From positions 1 to 43,535 of the forward strand of contig CAMCWI010000005.1 in NCBI GenBank assembly GCA_945882065.1: a stretch of 43,535 nt of DNA, in the 5' to 3' direction. The stretch's first letter is position 1. The number at the start of each line of letters is the position of its first letter. Shown one piece after another: positions 33,476 to 42,326 of this stretch. Under the pieces are notes generated by a model. It ran no database searches, was not told the origin of the DNA, and worked only from the letters and a program-made list of their open reading frames with translations. This DNA is from Akkermansia muciniphila. GTDB lineage: Bacteria; Verrucomicrobiota; Verrucomicrobiia; Limisphaerales; JADLHS01. The position numbers and the translations under genes were made by a program.

Positions 33476-34660
33476 ATGCCTATCGAAATCACAATCCCGC
33501 GTCTGGGCTGGTCCATGGACGAAGGCAACTTTACCGTCTGGATCAAGAAGGAGGGCGAGCTGGTCAAGGCCGGCGAACCGCTCTTCACAATGGAGAGCGA
33601 AAAGGCGGCGCAAGATATTGAAGCGGCCGACAGTGGCATCCTGAAGTTACTCCCGGACGGTCCCCAAGCGGGCGACGTCGTCAAGGTAGGACAGGTCATC
33701 GGGCATTTGCTCGGCGCGGAGGAATCCGCCACCGGTTCGGTTGCTTCGCAGACCACAGCTCCGGCCAGCGTCTCCGTGGCGGAAAAAGCGCCGTCACCCA
33801 GCATTGCACCTATCGCCAAGCGCGAGCAGCCGGCGACTCAAGCGACTGTATCGATCGGTCCAGTCACCCCACGCGCCCGCCGTCGGGCGGCGGAGTTGGG
33901 AGTGGACACCGGTCGCATTCAAGGCAGCGGCAAAGGTGGCCGGATCATCGAGGCCGACGTGCTCAAAAATGAAGCAACTCCGACCGGGGTTTCTGTGATG
34001 CGTCGGGCGATTGCGAGGCAGACGGCAGAGAGCTTTTCCTCGGCCCCGCATTTCTACCTGCGTTGTGAAGTGGACGCCACCGCGCTCATTCGGTTGCGCG
34101 AGGATTTGCTGCCGGAAATCGAGAGCCGTGAAGGCGTCCGGCTCACGCTGACCGACTTAATCCTGCGCGCGCAGGCCATGGCCCTCAAGCAATTCCCCGC
34201 CGCCAATGGCATTTGGTTGAATGACGATATTGTCAAAGTGCCCGGAGGTGACGTGGGCCTGGTGGTTGGGCTGCCGGAGGGGCTGATGATTCCCATCGTG
34301 CGCTCGGCTGCGACGGGCGATCTGGGCAGCCTGGCTAAACAACGCACTTCGCTCGTGGCTGCCGCGCGTGCGGGCAAGCTCTCCTTGGGAGCGTTGCAGG
34401 GCGGCGCGACGTCGCTGTCCAATCTCGGCAACACGCGCGTGGACGAATTCGCCGCCGTGATTGCGCCACCGCAAAGCACCATGCTCGCGGTGGGGCGGGC
34501 CGCGCCACGACCCTATGTATTTGACGGCAGGCTGGCCGTGCGTTCCACGCTGCGACTCTGCCTCTCGGTGGACCATCGCGTCCTTGATGGCGCACCCGCG
34601 GCGGAATTCCTAGGCTTGATTGTTGATCTGCTGGAAACCCCCGGCAAACTGGCTCAGTAA
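33476..34660 (+). CDS. E2 dihydrolipoamide acyltransferase
   Basis: The ATG at 33476 follows GAGGAG at close spacing and opens the lipoyl domain (MPIEITIPRLGWSM). Its lipoyl lysine is predicted to be K43 in MESEKAAQ. A Pro/Ala-rich linker leads to a peripheral subunit-binding domain (TPRARRRAAELGVDTGRIQGSG) and the catalytic acyltransferase domain (VMRRAIARQTAESFSSAPHFYL). The latter ends in LSVDHRVLDGAPAAEF, with the active-site HxxxDG. The 394-residue length with one lipoyl domain is usual for bacterial acetoin or branched-chain complexes and short for pyruvate dehydrogenase E2. The gene is part of the same operon as the fused E1. The 2-oxo acid specificity is set by E1 and is not clear from sequence. 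Confidence 0.93.
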   Translation: MPIEITIPRLGWSMDEGNFTVWIKKEGELVKAGEPLFTMESEKAAQDIEAADSGILKLLPDGPQAGDVVKVGQVIGHLLGAEESATGSVASQTTAPASVSVAEKAPSPSIAPIAKREQPATQATVSIGPVTPRARRRAAELGVDTGRIQGSGKGGRIIEADVLKNEATPTGVSVMRRAIARQTAESFSSAPHFYLRCEVDATALIRLREDLLPEIESREGVRLTLTDLILRAQAMALKQFPAANGIWLNDDIVKVPGGDVGLVVGLPEGLMIPIVRSAATGDLGSLAKQRTSLVAAARAGKLSLGALQGGATSLSNLGNTRVDEFAAVIAPPQSTMLAVGRAAPRPYVFDGRLAVRSTLRLCLSVDHRVLDGAPAAEFLGLIVDLLETPGKLAQ

Positions 34661-34675
34661 AGATTCTCGCCTTTG

Positions 34676-35635
34676 ATGCTATTTTTGCAGACATGCCGGC
34701 TGGCAAAGAAGGGCATTCGCAGGTCCGGTGGCTGCGAATGGGCAGCCATTTTTTTCATGTCCTTTTGCAGTGTTTCAGCGCACAGCCAGCAGACCGTTCA
34801 GCGAACTGAAGATGTCATTTACGGTCGCAAGTTCGGCCTGGCGTTGACGCTGGACGTATTTCAGCCAGCCAACTCCAACCGGTGCGGCATCCTGTTCCTC
34901 GTAAACGGCGGCTGGTTCTCCAGCAAAGCCGCGTCCATGATGGTGACGATCCAGCCCGATTATTACCGGCCGTTTCTGGAGCGCGGCTACACGGTCTTCG
35001 CCGTCGTCACCAGTTCGCAACCCGCGTTTACCATCCCCGACCAGATGGCTGACGTGCAACGCGCGGTCCGCTTCGTGCGACACAACGCCGCGCGATTTGG
35101 AATCCGGCCGGACCGCTTGGGAGTCACGGGCGCGAGTTCGGGAGGGCAACTGACGTTGATGATCGCAACGCAGGGCGGACGCGGCAATCCCGAGGCGAGC
35201 GATCCCGTTGAAAAAGAAAGTAGCGCCGTGCAAGCAGCCGCCTGTTTTTTCCCGCCGACGGATTTCCTGAATTACGGCGGCCCGGGCACCAGCGGCTGCG
35301 GAATCGGTCCCCTGTCGCCGATTCAGGCGGCGTTCGGGGCGCGTGCGAACACCGCCAGCGGTCGCGAGAGTCTCGGGCGGGAAATCTCGCCCATTTACTA
35401 TGTCACCTCCAAACTGCCGCCGACATTGCTCATCCACGGCGATGCCGACCCGGTCGTTCCGTTTCAGCAGGCGGAGAGTTTTGTGCAACGTGCCCGCACG
35501 GCTGGCGCGGGGCAGATCGAACTGATCGTCCGCCCGGGCAAGGGACATGGCTGGGGTGAGTTTTGGAAATCGCCTGAAGACATCACTGCCATCGCGGATT
35601 GGTTTGACCGCTTCCTCAAAGACCGATCCAAATGA
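34676..35635 (+). CDS. Secreted alpha/beta hydrolase (BD-FAE/esterase type)
   Basis: The ATG at 34676, directly after a TTG, gives a 319-residue protein with a probable signal peptide whose hydrophobic part is WAAIFFMSFCSVSAHS. ILFLVNGGWFSS is the oxyanion-hole region, GVTGASSGGQ the nucleophile elbow (Ser154), HGDADPVVP the acid and GKGHGW the His. These are features of the BD-FAE/peptidase S9-like esterases often acting on acetylated or feruloylated polysaccharides. It overlaps the transporter gene by four bases (ATGA), so the two are translated together. De-esterification of an imported or surface carbohydrate is a reasonable guess; a role in lactone or peptide hydrolysis is not excluded. 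Confidence 0.8.
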   Translation: MLFLQTCRLAKKGIRRSGGCEWAAIFFMSFCSVSAHSQQTVQRTEDVIYGRKFGLALTLDVFQPANSNRCGILFLVNGGWFSSKAASMMVTIQPDYYRPFLERGYTVFAVVTSSQPAFTIPDQMADVQRAVRFVRHNAARFGIRPDRLGVTGASSGGQLTLMIATQGGRGNPEASDPVEKESSAVQAAACFFPPTDFLNYGGPGTSGCGIGPLSPIQAAFGARANTASGRESLGREISPIYYVTSKLPPTLLIHGDADPVVPFQQAESFVQRARTAGAGQIELIVRPGKGHGWGEFWKSPEDITAIADWFDRFLKDRSK

Positions 35636-36960
35636 CTAATCCCGCCCCCATTGATTCCGTTGCGCTGCGCCGCAAGGTGGCGTGGCGCATCGTGCCACTG
35701 GTGATTGTGATCTACTTCATCGCCTATCTCGACCGGGCGAATGTCGGTTTCGCCAAGTTGCGCATGGCGAGCGACCTCAAGTTTTCCGAGGAAGTATTTG
35801 GACTCGGCATCGGCATATTTTTTATCGGCTATTTGATTCTCGAGATTCCGGGCGCTTTGTTGGTCGAGCACTGGAGTGCGCGCAAATGGTTTGCCCGCAT
35901 TCTGATCACCTGGGGGTTCATCTCCGCCGCCACGGCGTTTGTAAAAACCCCGATGCAATTCTACGTCGTACGGTTTCTCCTGGGAGTCGCCGAGGCCGGG
36001 TTCTTTCCGGGCATCATCGTTTACTTCACGCATTGGTTCGCGAGCGGGGATCGCACGCGGGCGCTTTCGGGACTGATCATGGCCGTTCCCTTCAGCCTCG
36101 CGCTGGGAGCGCCGCTCTCGGGACTGCTACTCGATGTGAACTGGTTTGGAATGACCGGTTGGAAATGGCTGTTCATCGTCGAAGGTTTGCCTGCGGTCGT
36201 GCTAGGCGTCGTGACCTTGATGTGGATGACGGACCGGCCGCGTGACGCAAAGTGGCTCACGCAAGCGGAGCGTGATTACCTCGAAGGCGTGCTAGCCGCC
36301 GAAGCGCGGGCGAAAGAAGCGCAAGGCAAGGTGACCATCCGCCAGGCGTTGCGCGAACCAAACATCTGGCTGCTTGCGCTCGGAATATTTGCCGCGAACA
36401 CGGGCGGTTACGCACTCGCGTTCTGGCTGCCGACGACGGTCAAGAGCATCTCGGGCGGCACGGTGCAGGCCACGCTCTATTACAGCGGCCTGTTTTACGC
36501 CTGCGGGTTGATCAGCGTGCTGTGCTCCGGACAATCCTCCGACCGCAGCGGCGATCGGAAATGGCACGCGGTGGCGGGCCTCGCGGCGACGGCGTTGTTC
36601 CTGGTAGGCAGCGCGATTCCGGGTCAACCGTTCGGGCTGGTGATGGCCTGGCTTTGCCTGACCGGTTTCGCGGCCTTCTTCTGGCCATCGCCGTTTTGGG
36701 CGCTGCCCACGCTTACCCTTAGCGCCTCGGCGGCGGCCGTGGCCGTTGGCCTCATCAACATGTGCGCGAACCTAGCCGGTTATCTCGGCAATCATCTGTT
36801 CGGTTGGATGAGATCACGGGGCGTGGGTGACAACGGCTGCCTCTTGTTCTTGGCTGCCTGTTACCTGCTCGGGGCCGCCATTCTCGCCTTTGTGAAAGTT
36901 CGCGCTTCAGCTAACTCGTCTCCCAAATCAAAAACCAACAACGCCAACTCAGGTCCATGA
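35632..36960 (+). CDS. MFS transporter of the anion:cation symporter (ACS) family
   Basis: The 442-residue protein has twelve predicted membrane segments in two halves. It opens with KVAWRIVPLVIVIYFIAYLDRANVGFAKLRM, the ACS signature shared by galactonate, glucarate, tartrate and phthalate transporters. The central cytoplasmic loop carries TDRPRDAKWLTQAERDYLE, also typical of the family. It likely imports an organic anion, such as an aldonate or uronate, together with protons. It sits between an esterase and an SMP-30 lactonase, with ATGA overlaps on both sides, which favours an acid sugar as cargo. Substrate not determinable from sequence alone. Confidence 0.88.
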   Translation: MTNPAPIDSVALRRKVAWRIVPLVIVIYFIAYLDRANVGFAKLRMASDLKFSEEVFGLGIGIFFIGYLILEIPGALLVEHWSARKWFARILITWGFISAATAFVKTPMQFYVVRFLLGVAEAGFFPGIIVYFTHWFASGDRTRALSGLIMAVPFSLALGAPLSGLLLDVNWFGMTGWKWLFIVEGLPAVVLGVVTLMWMTDRPRDAKWLTQAERDYLEGVLAAEARAKEAQGKVTIRQALREPNIWLLALGIFAANTGGYALAFWLPTTVKSISGGTVQATLYYSGLFYACGLISVLCSGQSSDRSGDRKWHAVAGLAATALFLVGSAIPGQPFGLVMAWLCLTGFAAFFWPSPFWALPTLTLSASAAAVAVGLINMCANLAGYLGNHLFGWMRSRGVGDNGCLLFLAACYLLGAAILAFVKVRASANSSPKSKTNNANSGP

Positions 36961-38027
36961 AAACCACTATCCGCAACTGCGGCGCTTGCCTTCGAAGAAC
37001 AATCCTCGGCCTGTTCAGTGTTGTGCTGCTGAGTTCGTCACTCGTCGCCGACGACCTCACCCCACATCCGACGATGGGCGAGTTCTTGCGCTTCGACCCT
37101 GCTGCTGACGCGTTGTTGTCGGCAGACGCCAAGATCGAAGTGCTCACTTCCGGATTGGACTGGAGCGAAGGCCCGGCGTGGATTCCGAAAGCTGCCACGC
37201 AACCCGGTGGCGGCGGTTACGTGGTTTTTTCCGACGTGCCGCGCAATCAGGTGATGAAGTGGAAAGAAGGCGCAGGCTTAAGTGTCTTCCTCAAACCCAG
37301 CGGCTACACCGGGGTGATGGATTACAGCGAAGCAACGGGTAGCAACGGCTTGAACGTGAACTCGCGCGGCGAACTCATCTCCTGCGAACACGGTGATCGG
37401 CGCGTATCGCTGATGGTCCGCGGCGGCGGCAAACGGACTATCGCTGATCATTTTGAGGGCAGGCGTTTCAATAGCCCGAATGACTTGACCGTGGACAAGG
37501 CGGGCAACATTTACTTTACCGATCCGCCTTACGGATTGCCGAATGGACCGGCCGACACGGAGACGCGCGAAATCGCCTGGCACGGTATCTACAAAGTCAC
37601 GCCGTCGGGCAAGGTCACGCTCCTGAGCAAGGAAATGACTTTCCCGAACGGGATCACCCTCAGCCCCGATGAAAAGACGCTCTACGTCGCACAATCGGAC
37701 CCCGAGGCGGCGATCTGGAAAGCCTTTCCCATCCAAGCGGACGGCACCCTCGGAGCGTCGCGAGTGCTGGCCGACGTAACCGCAATGGTCGCCGATCAGC
37801 GCGGGCTGCCCGATGGCCTGAAGACCGATACCACCAGGCACCTCTGGGCCACCGGCCCGGGCGGTGTCCACGTCATGACGCCCGAAGGTAAACTGCTCGC
37901 GCGGATTGACACCAAGATGGCCTGTGGCAATTGCTGCTTCGGCGGCGACGACGACTCGTGGCTCTACATTTGTTCCGACGCATTTCTCGTCCGCGTAAAA
38001 ACCAAGGTCAAAGTCGCCGCATTTTAA
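36957..38027 (+). CDS. SMP-30/gluconolactonase-family lactonase, exported
   Basis: The 356-residue product starts at an ATG overlapping the transporter stop. It has a signal-peptide-like N-terminus (TILGLFSVVLLSSSLVADD) and the six-bladed propeller motifs of SMP-30 lactonases: LDWSEGPAW (metal-binding Glu), RRFNSPNDLTVDKAGNIYFTDPPYG (Asn/Asp ligands), MTFPNGITLSPDEKTLYVAQSD and GLPDGLKTDT. These enzymes hydrolyse sugar lactones to aldonates using a divalent metal. Being exported, it would make aldonate outside the cytoplasm for uptake by the ACS transporter encoded just upstream. Specific lactone unknown. Confidence 0.88.
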   Translation: MKTTIRNCGACLRRTILGLFSVVLLSSSLVADDLTPHPTMGEFLRFDPAADALLSADAKIEVLTSGLDWSEGPAWIPKAATQPGGGGYVVFSDVPRNQVMKWKEGAGLSVFLKPSGYTGVMDYSEATGSNGLNVNSRGELISCEHGDRRVSLMVRGGGKRTIADHFEGRRFNSPNDLTVDKAGNIYFTDPPYGLPNGPADTETREIAWHGIYKVTPSGKVTLLSKEMTFPNGITLSPDEKTLYVAQSDPEAAIWKAFPIQADGTLGASRVLADVTAMVADQRGLPDGLKTDTTRHLWATGPGGVHVMTPEGKLLARIDTKMACGNCCFGGDDDSWLYICSDAFLVRVKTKVKVAAF

Positions 38028-38028
38028 A

Positions 38029-38075
38029 ACCTGCGGGGAAGAATTCACAGGGTTACGCGTGCTAAGCCCGCAGGT
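38029..38075. repeat. Nine-base inverted repeat between the lactonase and glcD genes
   Basis: ACCTGCGGG (38029-38037) and CCCGCAGGT (38067-38075) are perfectly complementary around a 29-base loop in the only sizeable gap of the plus-strand operon. No T-run follows. It may act as an mRNA-processing or attenuation hairpin that lowers expression of glcDF relative to the upstream genes. Confidence 0.45.
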
Positions 38076-38112
38076 CGACAATAGCCCCGCAGAAGCCCCA
38101 GCCCAAAGAAAT

Positions 38113-39498
38113 ATGCCTTTAGCAAACGCTACGCTCGCCCGACTCCGCGAAATCGTCGGCGCGGAAAACGTACTCACGTCCCCGGAGGACCTCATCGCGT
38201 ATTCGTTCGACGGCACGGCGGCGATGCAACAGTTGCCCGGCGCGGTGGTCTTCGCCACCACGACGGAGCAAGTCGCGCAAATTCTCAAGCATGCAAACCG
38301 GACTAAAACACCTGTTGTCACCCGGGGCTCCGGGACAGGCCTAAGCGGCGGCAGCCTACCCATCCCTGGCTGTATCGTGCTTTGTACCGTGAAGATGAAT
38401 CGCATCCTCGAACTGGATCGCGCCAATCTCACCATTCTCGTCGAACCCGGCGTAACAACACTCGCCGTTTCCGATGCAGCAACCGCAGCAGGTTTGTTTT
38501 ACCCGCCGGATCCCGGCTCAATGAAAATCTCCACCATCGGCGGCAACGTGGCGGAAAATTCCGGCGGTTTGCGCGGCTTGAAATACGGCATCACACGCAA
38601 TTACGTCATGGGCCTCGAAGTGGTCCTGCCCGACGGCGAAATCCTCTGGACCGGCAACAAGTGCGTGAAAGATGTCGCCGGTTATTCGTTGCGCGATTTG
38701 TTCATCGGCTCGGAAGGAACGCTCGGCGTCATCACAAAAGTTTTGCTGCGGCTCATCCCCAAACCCGCCGCGAAGAAAACCATGGTCGCGACGTTCGCGC
38801 AAATGGACGCCGCCGCGCAATGCGTCTCGGACATCATCGCCGCGCAAATCATTCCCTGCACGCTGGAGTTCCTCGACCGCACGACGATTCGGTGCGTAGA
38901 GGATTTTGCGAAGGTTGGTCTGCCGCTGGATTGCGAAGCGCTATTGATGATGGAAACTGATGGCCATCCCGCCGCCGTCGCCGAGGAAGCCGCGAAGATG
39001 GAAGAATGCGCCCGCAAGAACGGCGCGATGGAAGTGCGCGTCGCCAAGGACGAAGCCGAAGCGAACAAGCTCGCCACCGCGCGACGTAGCGCTTTCTCCG
39101 CACTCGCCCGACTCGCCCCCACGACGATTCTCGAAGACGCCACCGTGCCGCGCAGCGAATTGGCGAAGATGATCCGCTTCGTCGCCGCCGTCGCCAAGAA
39201 ATACAACCTGCGCGTCGGCACGTTCGGCCATATGGGCGACGGCAATCTGCATCCCACCTTTCTCACCGACGAACGGAACAAAGAGGAGATGCACCGCGTC
39301 GAAGAAGCCTTCAAGGAAATCTTCGATGAAGCCATCCGGCTCGGTGGCACCATCACCGGTGAACACGGCATCGGCATGGCAAAGAAAAGCTTCCTGCCCA
39401 AGTTCGCGGGCGATGCCCAGATGCGCGTGATGCGCGAACTCCGCCGCGCGCTCGATCCGAACGGCATTTTGAATCCCGGAAAGATGTTTGATCGATGA
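38113..39498 (+). CDS. glcD: FAD-linked glycolate/D-lactate oxidase subunit GlcD
   Basis: The ATG at 38113 (MPLANATLARLREIVG) is preferred over the GTG at 38059, which lies in the loop of an inverted repeat. The 461-residue product has the PCMH-type FAD-binding domain (VVTRGSGTGLSGGSLP, DPGSMKISTIGGNVAENSGG, GYSLRDLFIGSEGTLGVIT). The C-terminal cap has FGHMGDGNLHPTFL, GGTITGEHGIGMAKK and a terminal ILNPGKMFD. It oxidises a 2-hydroxyacid such as glycolate or D-lactate and passes electrons to its iron-sulfur partner GlcF. That gene starts inside its stop codon (ATGA), so the two subunits are made together. No separate GlcE-type FAD subunit is present, as is common in this kind of two-gene arrangement. 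Confidence 0.9.
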   Translation: MPLANATLARLREIVGAENVLTSPEDLIAYSFDGTAAMQQLPGAVVFATTTEQVAQILKHANRTKTPVVTRGSGTGLSGGSLPIPGCIVLCTVKMNRILELDRANLTILVEPGVTTLAVSDAATAAGLFYPPDPGSMKISTIGGNVAENSGGLRGLKYGITRNYVMGLEVVLPDGEILWTGNKCVKDVAGYSLRDLFIGSEGTLGVITKVLLRLIPKPAAKKTMVATFAQMDAAAQCVSDIIAAQIIPCTLEFLDRTTIRCVEDFAKVGLPLDCEALLMMETDGHPAAVAEEAAKMEECARKNGAMEVRVAKDEAEANKLATARRSAFSALARLAPTTILEDATVPRSELAKMIRFVAAVAKKYNLRVGTFGHMGDGNLHPTFLTDERNKEEMHRVEEAFKEIFDEAIRLGGTITGEHGIGMAKKSFLPKFAGDAQMRVMRELRRALDPNGILNPGKMFDR

Positions 39499-40814
39499 GC
39501 GCCGGACATTCGCACCTCAAAGACCTGGATTACTCCGTCGTGCAGCAGTGCATGCACTGCGGGCTGTGCCTGCCAACGTGTCCGACTTACGATGCCACTA
39601 AACTGGAGCGCCACAGCCCGCGCGGACGCATTGCACTCATGCGCGCCATCGCAGATGATCGGCTTACTATCACCAAAACATTCGGCGAAGAAATGTATTT
39701 CTGTCTCGGCTGCCTGGCATGCCAGACAGCTTGCCCAGCGGGGGTGAATTACGCGGAACTGTTTGAACACGCGCGAGCAGAAATCGAGGAGAAGAAGATC
39801 CTCGCGAATCCGAAGCGAAATCTCATTCGCGGCTTCACCGTGAGCTGGCTGTTCATGGATTTGCGGCGGCTTGAATTGCTCGGCAAAGCACTTCGTTTAT
39901 ATCAGCAACTCGGCCTCCAGGCTCTGATTCGTCGCTCAGGAGTGTTGCGGCTTCTGCCAAAGCGATTACAGGAACTGGAAGCGATGACGCCCTCAGTTTG
40001 CGACAAGTTCTCAGCGGAACTCATCGCGCCGATCACCTCAGCCGGCGACACGAAGAAGTATCGCGTTGCGATGCTGACGGGTTGCGCGCAAGACCTGACG
40101 TTCAGCGATGTGAACCGGGACACGGTGGAAGTGCTGGCACAGAACGGCTGCGAAGTCTTCACCCCGGCGGAGCAAAGTTGCTGTGGCTCGTTGCACGCGC
40201 ACAACGGCGAGTGGACGCTCGCGCAACAACTCGCGCGGCGGAACATTGACCAGTTCCCGCCAGAACAATTCGACGCGATTATCACGAACGCGGGCGGCTG
40301 CGGCTCGCATCTGAAGCATTACGCAAAGCTGCTGGTGGATGATCCGGCTTATCTGAAGCGCGCAGAGCTGTGGGACGCGAGGGTGAACGACATTCACGAG
40401 TGGTTGGTGCAAATCACCATCCGAAATCCAGAAGCCGGAATCCGGAATCAGGTGGTCACCTACCACGAATCCTGCCATCTCACACATGGACAGAAGGTGG
40501 TCTCGCAGCCGCGCGAGTTGTTGAAGGCGATTCCGGGACTGTTACTCGTGGAGTTGCCGGAGGCAAATTGGTGCTGCGGCAGCGCCGGCATCTACAATCT
40601 CACCCAGCCGGAAATGGCCGGACAACTCCTTGACCGCAAGATCGCACACATCAAGTCCACCGGTGCGACCACGGTGGCGACGGCAAATCCCGGCTGCCTG
40701 CTGCAACTCATCAATGGCGCAGCGAAGGCAGGCTTGAAACTGCGTGTAGTTCACCCGATGACCTTGCTAGCCGAGGCTTATCATGCTGAAGATCGGGACA
40801 GGCATTCCACATGA
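39495..40814 (+). CDS. glcF: Iron-sulfur subunit GlcF of glycolate/lactate oxidase
   Basis: The 439-residue protein has two 4Fe-4S ferredoxin motifs near the N-terminus (CMHCGLCLPTCP and CLGCLACQTACP). Two cysteine-rich CCG domains follow (SCCGSLHAHNG, ESCHLTHGQK, WCCGSAGIYN) of the type found in heterodisulfide reductase and GlcF proteins. It accepts electrons from GlcD and passes them towards the membrane quinone pool. It is the last gene of the plus-strand operon, and its stop is 32 bases from the convergent lpdA stop. Together with the E1-E2 and E3 genes it suggests that two- and three-carbon hydroxyacids from sugar breakdown are oxidised here. Confidence 0.92.
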   Translation: MSAGHSHLKDLDYSVVQQCMHCGLCLPTCPTYDATKLERHSPRGRIALMRAIADDRLTITKTFGEEMYFCLGCLACQTACPAGVNYAELFEHARAEIEEKKILANPKRNLIRGFTVSWLFMDLRRLELLGKALRLYQQLGLQALIRRSGVLRLLPKRLQELEAMTPSVCDKFSAELIAPITSAGDTKKYRVAMLTGCAQDLTFSDVNRDTVEVLAQNGCEVFTPAEQSCCGSLHAHNGEWTLAQQLARRNIDQFPPEQFDAIITNAGGCGSHLKHYAKLLVDDPAYLKRAELWDARVNDIHEWLVQITIRNPEAGIRNQVVTYHESCHLTHGQKVVSQPRELLKAIPGLLLVELPEANWCCGSAGIYNLTQPEMAGQLLDRKIAHIKSTGATTVATANPGCLLQLINGAAKAGLKLRVVHPMTLLAEAYHAEDRDRHST

Positions 40815-40817
40815 TGG

Positions 40818-40835
40818 TCGAGTCTTGCTCGATTT
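40818..40835. terminator. Weak hairpin between convergent glcF and lpdA
   Basis: TCGAG-TCTTG-CTCGA followed by TTT lies in the 32-base gap between two convergent stops. The five-base stem and short T-run make it only a weak terminator candidate, but its position suits both transcripts. Confidence 0.4.
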
Positions 40836-40846
40836 GCTTCAATGGC

Positions 40847-42271
40847 TCACTGACCGCTAACCAATGCGCGGGCAATATTCTTTTTCATGGGAGCCGCATG
40901 GATCGCCTCGCCATGAACGGCATGCCCCGCTTCCGACCATATCTCACTGAATGTGGGGTGGGCATGAATGGTGTTCGCAACCTCCCTGACCTTGAGTTGG
41001 CCCCGAATAGCCACCGCAGCTTCGGCGATCAATTCAGTGGCACTTGGGCCGACCACGGCCGCGCCGAGCAACCGATCGGTGGTGGCGCACGCAATCCACT
41101 TGGCCATCCCTACTGTATTGCCGGCGGCGATTGAGCGCCCAAGGCCGGCGAAGGGAAAGCGGCCAACCTTGACCGGTATGCCGCGTCCTTGCGCTTCGGT
41201 TTCACTCAAACCAACCACACCCACCTCGGGTGAGGTGAAGATCACTCCCGGAACCACAAGTTCATTCGCTTCGCTGGCGTTTCCAAGTGCGTGGCTGGCT
41301 GCGACCAGACCCTGGGAGGTGGCCGCGTGAGCGAGTTGCGCTCGACCATTCACATCTCCGATGGCGTAAATGTTCGGAACCTCCGTCTGACCAAATTCAT
41401 TCACTTGGATGAATCCCCGGGCATCTGGTTGAATGCCGGCTTTCTCCATCGCCAGACCGTGGGTAACGGGCTTGCGGCCAACCGCCACCAACAGCAGTTG
41501 CGCCTGAATTTTCTGGTCGCCACAGAGTGCGGAAACCTCATTCGCTGCGGGCTGAACTTCGCGGAGCGGTTGGCCGGTGAGGATACGAATGCCCAACTGT
41601 GATTCCATGGCGCGGCGGACTTCCTTGCGGACGTCCGCGTCCAACCCGGGCAAGATGTCCGCGAGGAGTTCGACGAGTGTGACCTGCACCCCGAGTTGCG
41701 CCGCCATGCAAGCCAGTTCACAACCAATGTAGCCTCCGCCCACCACCAGCAGACTTTTGGGCAATTGCCGCAACGCCAGAAAGGCGCGGCTCTCCAGTAT
41801 CCGTTCATTCACGGGAAACGCAGCGGGCATGATGGAAGTGGAGCCGGTCGCGAGAATGATTCTGCCGGCGCCAAGTTCCGAAGTCTCTGTCCCGGGCGTA
41901 GCAACAACAATCTGATCCGGGCCTTGAAAAGCGGCCGTGCCCTGGAATACTTTCACGCCGTTTGCCTTGAGCAGACTTCCAATGGCACTCCGCATCCTTG
42001 CAACGGTTTTGTCCTTGTGAGCCGCCAAGGTCTGGAAATCAATCGTCAAGCCGCCCGCGGAGATGCCCATGAATTCAGCCTTGCGAACGGAATGGCAGAG
42101 TTTCGCGGCATCAATGAAGAGCTTCGTGGGTATGCATCCCCAGTTCAGGCACGTTCCACCCAATTCCTCCCGCTCAACCATCGCCACCGAGGCGCCAAGT
42201 TGCGCAGCGCGAATCGCCGCCGGATAACCACCCGGCCCCCCGCCAATCACCACAAGGTCAAAAGTTACCAT
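40847..42271 (-). CDS. lpdA: Dihydrolipoamide dehydrogenase (E3)
   Basis: The ATG at 42271 opens MVTFDLVVIGGGPGGYPAAIRAAQLG, the FAD-binding GxGxxG; the 123 codons upstream in the ORF track are non-coding. The redox disulfide is in GGTCLNWGCIPTK. The NAD-binding site is VVGGGYIGCELACMAAQLG, IYAIGDVNG is the second FAD contact, and HAHPTFSEIWSEA carries the C-terminal HxxPTxxE acid/base. The 474-residue enzyme reoxidises the lipoate of E2, so it completes the complex encoded at 31420-34660. It is separated from those genes by the lactonase-glcDF section and lies on the opposite strand, behind the cupin gene. Confidence 0.94.
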   Translation of the reverse strand: MVTFDLVVIGGGPGGYPAAIRAAQLGASVAMVEREELGGTCLNWGCIPTKLFIDAAKLCHSVRKAEFMGISAGGLTIDFQTLAAHKDKTVARMRSAIGSLLKANGVKVFQGTAAFQGPDQIVVATPGTETSELGAGRIILATGSTSIMPAAFPVNERILESRAFLALRQLPKSLLVVGGGYIGCELACMAAQLGVQVTLVELLADILPGLDADVRKEVRRAMESQLGIRILTGQPLREVQPAANEVSALCGDQKIQAQLLLVAVGRKPVTHGLAMEKAGIQPDARGFIQVNEFGQTEVPNIYAIGDVNGRAQLAHAATSQGLVAASHALGNASEANELVVPGVIFTSPEVGVVGLSETEAQGRGIPVKVGRFPFAGLGRSIAAGNTVGMAKWIACATTDRLLGAAVVGPSATELIAEAAVAIRGQLKVREVANTIHAHPTFSEIWSEAGHAVHGEAIHAAPMKKNIARALVSGQ

Positions 42272-42326
42272 GATTAAGTTCTTTCTGAGTCTGTTTTGAA
42301 CATTCCGAGCCGATTCAAATCTGCTG

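Noticed and set aside
31855-33819. Minus-strand ORF of 654 codons opposite E1 and E2
   Set aside because: It spans two well-supported genes on the other strand and shows no family features.
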